A stretch of 26,353 nucleotides of DNA from NCBI GenBank assembly GCA_964538275.1, contig CAZIFW010000034.1, positions 1-26,353 on the forward strand. Direction: 5' to 3'. Below are positions 23,025 to 26,353 of this stretch, piece by piece. The translations under genes were made by a program, and so were the position numbers. This stretch comes from CANIGN01 sp964538275 (GTDB lineage: Bacteria > Bdellovibrionota > UBA2428). The notes under the pieces are model-generated. The model did not search any database. It was not told where the DNA came from and was given only the letters and a program-made list of their open reading frames with translations. Each line of letters starts with the position of its first letter. Position 1 is the stretch's first letter.

Positions 23025-23252
23025 TTAAGCTGCTTTGCGATTAGCAAGGAAAAGCTCTAACTTCTTTTCGAAGTCTACGGGCTTTCCACCGTCACCGCGA
23101 ACAACTCCTGCCATGTACATTTCAAAATGTTCTTGGCAAAATCCGAATTTAGTAACTTTACCTTTGCAGGCTTGAAAGCGACAATGAGATGGCGCTGCTG
23201 CTTGATCGTGGTTATGTTCGTTTTTTTTGTTTTCGCCTTTTTTAGTACTCAT
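23025..23252 (-). CDS. small CX4CX8CX2H zinc-knuckle protein, 75 aa
   Basis: 75 residues with a Lys/Asn/His-rich N-terminus (MSTKKGENKKNEHNHDQ) and a compact C-C-C-H metal site: C24-x4-C29-x8-C38-x2-H41 (HCRFQACKG, then KFGFCQEHFEMY). The tail YMAGVVRGDGGKPVDFEKKLELF is a regular helix/turn. GAGGA stands just before the ATG at 23250-23252, giving a good ribosome site, but a nearby ATTCCTCA can pair with it. It is divergent from prkA; co-regulation is possible. The family is not recognised. The motif looks like a small zinc-binding adaptor. Confidence 0.72.
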   Translation of the reverse strand: MSTKKGENKKNEHNHDQAAAPSHCRFQACKGKVTKFGFCQEHFEMYMAGVVRGDGGKPVDFEKKLELFLANRKAA

Positions 23253-23254
23253 AT

Positions 23255-23311
23255 ATTCCTCACTTGTTTCCTCTCAAGCCATCGACGCTACGCAGCACAC
23301 ACTTGAGGAAT
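23255..23311 (-). promoter_or_regulatory. possible Shine-Dalgarno-masking leader of the zinc-knuckle gene
   Basis: On the minus RNA, ATTCCTCA (23311-23304) is a perfect 8-base complement of TGAGGAAT (23262-23255), which contains the Shine-Dalgarno. The same upstream strand, as CTCAAG (23307-23302), can instead pair with CTTGAG (23278-23273), which would free the ribosome site. Two exclusive structures are thus possible. Confidence 0.4.
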
Positions 23312-23331
23312 ACTTTTAGATATACAAACTT

Positions 23332-23395
23332 TTGACAGCGTACAGAGTGAGATCCGCATAGAACGTGCGGAGAAGCTCGCTGAGCGACTCTCGCT
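23332..23395 (+). promoter_or_regulatory. prkA upstream region with small dyads
   Basis: A perfect TTGACA (23332-23337) lacks a clear partner -10. Downstream are TCCGCA/TGCGGA (23353-23358, 23366-23371) and three alternating elements TCGCT, AGCGA, TCGCT (23377-23381, 23383-23387, 23391-23395) that can form competing short stems. This may be a structured leader of prkA, or operators. Confidence 0.35.
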
Positions 23396-23467
23396 TGCGA
23401 AGAAAAATTAAGAATTTGTAAAGTATAAGTGGATGCTTTTTGGCGCTTACAGGGAGATAATAAAAGT

Positions 23468-25549
23468 ATGAGTTTCGACATTCATCAATTCGTGTCAAAG
23501 AAAATGGACTTAGAAGCTTTCAAGAAAGCGCATTGGACAGGATCGTTCCAAGACTACATCAACATAGTCACGGAGAATCCAAAGGTGACTCGCAACGCCT
23601 ACCAGCGCCTTCACGACATGATTGTTTCTTGGGGATCCGAAGAGATCACAGATAACAAAAAGAAAGTCACTCGCTACAAATTTTTTGATGACCCTATCGA
23701 TAACGGATTAGATGCTGTTTTCGGTTTAGAGATTTCACTCATGAAACTTGTGAACATTTTTCATAGTGCAGCTAAGGGATACGGACCGCAAAACCGCGTT
23801 ATTCTTTTACACGGCCCTGTAGGAAGTTCAAAATCTACAATTGTGCGCATGCTTAAAAAAGGCATCGAACATTACAGCCGCACAGACGCGGGAGCTCTTT
23901 ACAGTTTCACTTGGGTCAACCCAGACAAAGAAGACATTCCTGTCTTTAGACAACTTCAAGAATTGGGAATGGATGAATTTCCAGATCCCATGAACGAAGA
24001 ACCTCTTAAGCTCATTCCAGAAAGCTTAAGAGCCCCTTTTGTAGAAGAATTTGCTCGCGGGAAAAAAGATTCACGCATAGTCATCAAAGGCGACCTTAAC
24101 CCTGCTTCACGCTTTTTCTTTGAAGAATTAATGAAACACTATAAAGGCGATTGGAATCGCGTTGTTCGTCACATTAAAGTACGCAGACTTGTGTTCAGTG
24201 AAAAAGATCGTGTTGGTATTGGAACTTTCCAACCTAAGGACGAAAAAAACCAAGATTCAACTGAGCTATCTGGAGATATTAACTATCGCAAGATTGCAAT
24301 CTTTGGATCTGATTCTGATCCACGTGCCTTTAACTTTGACGGAGAATTCAACATTGCAAACCGCGGCTTGATTGAGTTCGTAGAGATTCTCAAACTTGAC
24401 GTCGCTTTCTTATACGATCTCTTAGGAGCTTCTCAAGAACACAAAATTAAGCCTAAAAAGTTTGCACAAACTGACATCGACGAAGTTATTATTGGTCACA
24501 CCAACGAGCCAGAATACAAAAAGCTTCAGAACAATGAGTTCATGGAAGCTCTTCGCGACCGTACGATTAAAGTTGATATTCCATACATAACAAAATGGAA
24601 ATTTGAGACTGAAATCTATAAAAAGACTTTTAACCGAGAAAAAGTACGTGGCGTTCACATTGCCCCCCACACTCTTGAAATGGCGGCACTTTGGGCAGTG
24701 TTAACTCGCTTAGAGGTTCCTAAAAAAGCAAACTTAAGTCTTTTGCAAAAAGTAAAACTCTATAACGGAAAAACGCTACCAGGTTTTACCGAAGAGAACG
24801 TTAAAGAGTTGCGTAAAGAAACTGTGCGCGAAGGTATGGACGGAATTTCCCCTCGCTATGTTCACGACAAGATCAGCAATGCTCTTGTGAATGAAGGTGA
24901 AGTTGTTGGAACGCTCAACCCTTTCATGGTTCTCAATGAACTCGAAGGCGGACTCAAGAGCCACAGCTTGATCAGTAGCGAAGACAAGAAAAAGCACTAC
25001 CGTGAATTACTGGCCGTTGTGAAACAAGAATACGAAGATATCGTTAAAAACGAAGTTCAACGTGCAATCAGTGCAGACGAAGAAGCCATTGCTAAACTGT
25101 GCGCAAACTACATCGATAATGTAAAAGCTCACACTCAAAAAGAAAAGGTTCGCAATTCTTATACCGGTCAAGCTGAGGAACCCGATGAAAGGCTCATGCG
25201 CTCTATTGAGGAGAAAATCGATATTCCTGAAATCAGGAAAGACGACTTCCGCAGAGAGATTATGAACTATATTGGGGCCCTTGCACTTGAAGGCAAGAGT
25301 TTTGATTACAAAACCAATGAGCGCTTACATAAAGCCCTTGAGTTGAAACTTTTTGAAGATCAAAAAGACAGCATTAAGCTCACCACTCTCGTATCTAATG
25401 TGGTAGATAAAGCGACTCAAGAGAAGATTGATATAGTGAAAACTCGTTTGATCAAAAACTTTGGTTACGACGAGGTGTCTGCAACGGATGTATTGCACTA
25501 TGTAGCTTCAATCTTTGCTCGCGGTGACAGTAAACAAAGCCGTTCGTAA
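23468..25549 (+). CDS. prkA: PrkA family serine protein kinase (AAA+ domain)
   Basis: 693-residue PrkA/YeaG protein. The N-terminal AAA+ domain has the Walker A motif G116-PVGSSKST-124, which is the PrkA signature form. The C-terminal kinase-like region includes EGMDGISPRYVHDKISNAL (from about residue 457). A typical PrkA start follows the ATG (FDIHQFVSK), preceded by GGGAG at about 11 nt (23451-23455), so I reject the GTG 39 nt upstream. PrkA is linked to nutrient and stress responses; reported activities differ between species (kinase, or ATP-dependent protease in Bacillus). The usual partners YeaH and SpoVR are not next to it here. It is divergent from the small zinc-knuckle gene and ends at a strong terminator. 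Confidence 0.96.
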   Translation: MSFDIHQFVSKKMDLEAFKKAHWTGSFQDYINIVTENPKVTRNAYQRLHDMIVSWGSEEITDNKKKVTRYKFFDDPIDNGLDAVFGLEISLMKLVNIFHSAAKGYGPQNRVILLHGPVGSSKSTIVRMLKKGIEHYSRTDAGALYSFTWVNPDKEDIPVFRQLQELGMDEFPDPMNEEPLKLIPESLRAPFVEEFARGKKDSRIVIKGDLNPASRFFFEELMKHYKGDWNRVVRHIKVRRLVFSEKDRVGIGTFQPKDEKNQDSTELSGDINYRKIAIFGSDSDPRAFNFDGEFNIANRGLIEFVEILKLDVAFLYDLLGASQEHKIKPKKFAQTDIDEVIIGHTNEPEYKKLQNNEFMEALRDRTIKVDIPYITKWKFETEIYKKTFNREKVRGVHIAPHTLEMAALWAVLTRLEVPKKANLSLLQKVKLYNGKTLPGFTEENVKELRKETVREGMDGISPRYVHDKISNALVNEGEVVGTLNPFMVLNELEGGLKSHSLISSEDKKKHYRELLAVVKQEYEDIVKNEVQRAISADEEAIAKLCANYIDNVKAHTQKEKVRNSYTGQAEEPDERLMRSIEEKIDIPEIRKDDFRREIMNYIGALALEGKSFDYKTNERLHKALELKLFEDQKDSIKLTTLVSNVVDKATQEKIDIVKTRLIKNFGYDEVSATDVLHYVASIFARGDSKQSRS

Positions 25550-25576
25550 GATAATTAAATAAAAAACTTTTCATAT

Positions 25577-25620
25577 AAAAACCTCAGAGCAAATGTATGC
25601 TCTGAGGTTTTTTTGTTTTT
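25577..25620 (+). terminator. intrinsic terminator of prkA
   Basis: A 15-bp perfect stem (25577-25591 with 25598-25612), including CCTCAGAGCA, around a six-base loop, ending in a T-rich tail (25608-25620). It lies 27 nt after the prkA stop and should isolate prkA from yceI. Confidence 0.93.
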
Positions 25621-25682
25621 AAAGACTATACGCTGCCAGACGACACCTTTTATATTAAAGTATTCGTAGTTCAGGAGGAATT

Positions 25683-26255
25683 ATGAAAAAATTACTAGCC
25701 CTTAGTCTTGCTCTAGGATTCACCAGCGCTGCATTCAGCGCCCCTATCAATGTAGACGCTAAATCTTCTAAAGTAGGATTCAATATTTTTAAATTTAAAA
25801 TTGGAAAGCCTGTAGATGGAACTTTCCAAAAATTCTCTGGGACCTTTGAAGTGGATGAGAAAACAAAGCTTTTGAAATCTGCAAAAGGTGAAATAGTCGC
25901 TGAGTCTATAGATACGGACTCTGGCCGAAGAAACAAACACCTACGTTCAGAAGACTTTTTTGATGTAAAAAAATATCCAACAATTAGTTTTGATTTAAAA
26001 GCACATACAGGAAAAATAGCAGATGGGAAACTAACTGGGATTCTAACAATGAAAGGTGTGAGCAAAGAAGTTACACTCAATGCAGTTGTTAAGAACCCCG
26101 ACACTAAAGCTTATGAAGTTAGCTTAAGTGGAGTTATCAACCGTAAAGACTTTAATATCACTTGGAACGAGGCTCTTGATAAAGGCGGATTTGTACTTGC
26201 AGACGAAGTTAATCTTGTTATCGATATTAAAGGCGAAAAACCTGTCGCGATATAG
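25683..26255 (+). CDS. YceI family periplasmic protein, 190 aa
   Basis: Standard-length YceI lipid-binding protein. Signal peptide at 1-19 (cleavage near FSA-PI). YceI domain from residue 20: SSKVGFNIFKFKIGKPVDGTF-type start, KGEIVAESIDTD, HLRSEDFFDVKKYPTISFDLKA (the F-F-D-V-x-K-Y-P hallmark), KLTGILTMKGVSKEVTL, NRKDFNITWNEALDKGGFVLADEVNLVIDIKG. These match typical family members closely, more so than the longer paralogue at 13934-14614. AGGAGG stands 5-6 nt before the ATG, an excellent ribosome site. It is a single-gene unit after the prkA terminator. Confidence 0.95.
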   Translation: MKKLLALSLALGFTSAAFSAPINVDAKSSKVGFNIFKFKIGKPVDGTFQKFSGTFEVDEKTKLLKSAKGEIVAESIDTDSGRRNKHLRSEDFFDVKKYPTISFDLKAHTGKIADGKLTGILTMKGVSKEVTLNAVVKNPDTKAYEVSLSGVINRKDFNITWNEALDKGGFVLADEVNLVIDIKGEKPVAI

Positions 26256-26284
26256 AAACGACAAAAGCCTATATTCTTACTTAG

Positions 26285-26314
26285 AGCCTTAGGGCGTACG
26301 ACGTCTCTAGGGCT
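26285..26314 (+). terminator. possible terminator after the second yceI
   Basis: AGCCTTAG (26285-26292) pairs with CTAGGGCT (26307-26314), one pair being U-G on the plus RNA. The tail TCTTTG is only weakly T-rich. It lies 30 nt after the stop. Beyond it the window holds nothing else I can support. Confidence 0.45.
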
Positions 26315-26353
26315 TCTTTGAATACAAATTTCGATTTATTGATTCTCTAGCTC

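Overview
The window reads as ordinary, gene-dense chromosome from a Gram-negative, AT-rich bacterium. The many Sec-type signal peptides, a single-chain glycyl-tRNA synthetase, an S46 dipeptidyl-peptidase, two YceI proteins, a PrkA kinase and several secreted proteins with no recognisable family together suggest the Bdellovibrionota or a related deltaproteobacterial lineage. That placement is inference from gene content only. I see no insertion sequence, prophage, CRISPR array or rRNA, and no gene-free stretch longer than 300 bases.

Layout. 1-3448 (minus): 5' part of glycyl-tRNA synthetase, an AlkZ-like protein, and an S46 peptidase. 3609-3685: initiator tRNA-fMet. 3700-5784: a head-to-head pair of DoxX-like membrane proteins, a 61-residue zinc-ribbon-like protein and a fatty acid desaturase. 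5924-8859 (minus): lemA plus a GIDE-like membrane protein carrying an EF-hand loop, and an M24 peptidase. 8973-10975: two convergent secreted proteins of unknown function. 11036-13774 (minus): TetR regulator, alpha/beta hydrolase and FadI-like thiolase, tightly coupled and preceded by a clear palindromic operator. 13934-16351: pirin-yceI operon divergent from a LysR regulator. 16404-18668: PadR regulator, HAAS-domain membrane protein, then a secreted cupin protein. 18674-23016: two divergent two-gene units coding for secreted proteins, including a CHAP-like Cys/His protein and an SLT lytic transglycosylase with SH3-like repeats. 23025-26255: small CX4CX8CX2H protein, divergent prkA, and a second yceI.

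The most notable signals are regulatory rather than a new enzyme system. First, many first-in-operon genes have no Shine-Dalgarno sequence but a -10-like hexamer ending 6-8 nt before the start codon, which predicts leaderless mRNAs. Internal operon genes, and a few first genes, have strong Shine-Dalgarno sites instead. Second, an almost perfect 15-bp intrinsic terminator overlaps the -10 element, start codon and signal-peptide codons of the secreted cupin gene. It should stop read-through from the PadR-HAAS operon but not a leaderless transcript starting at that ATG. Third, possible Shine-Dalgarno-masking hairpins precede lemA and the small zinc-knuckle gene.

All calls come from reading the sequence. 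No homology search, structure prediction or folding program was run, and families named here rest on recognised motifs.
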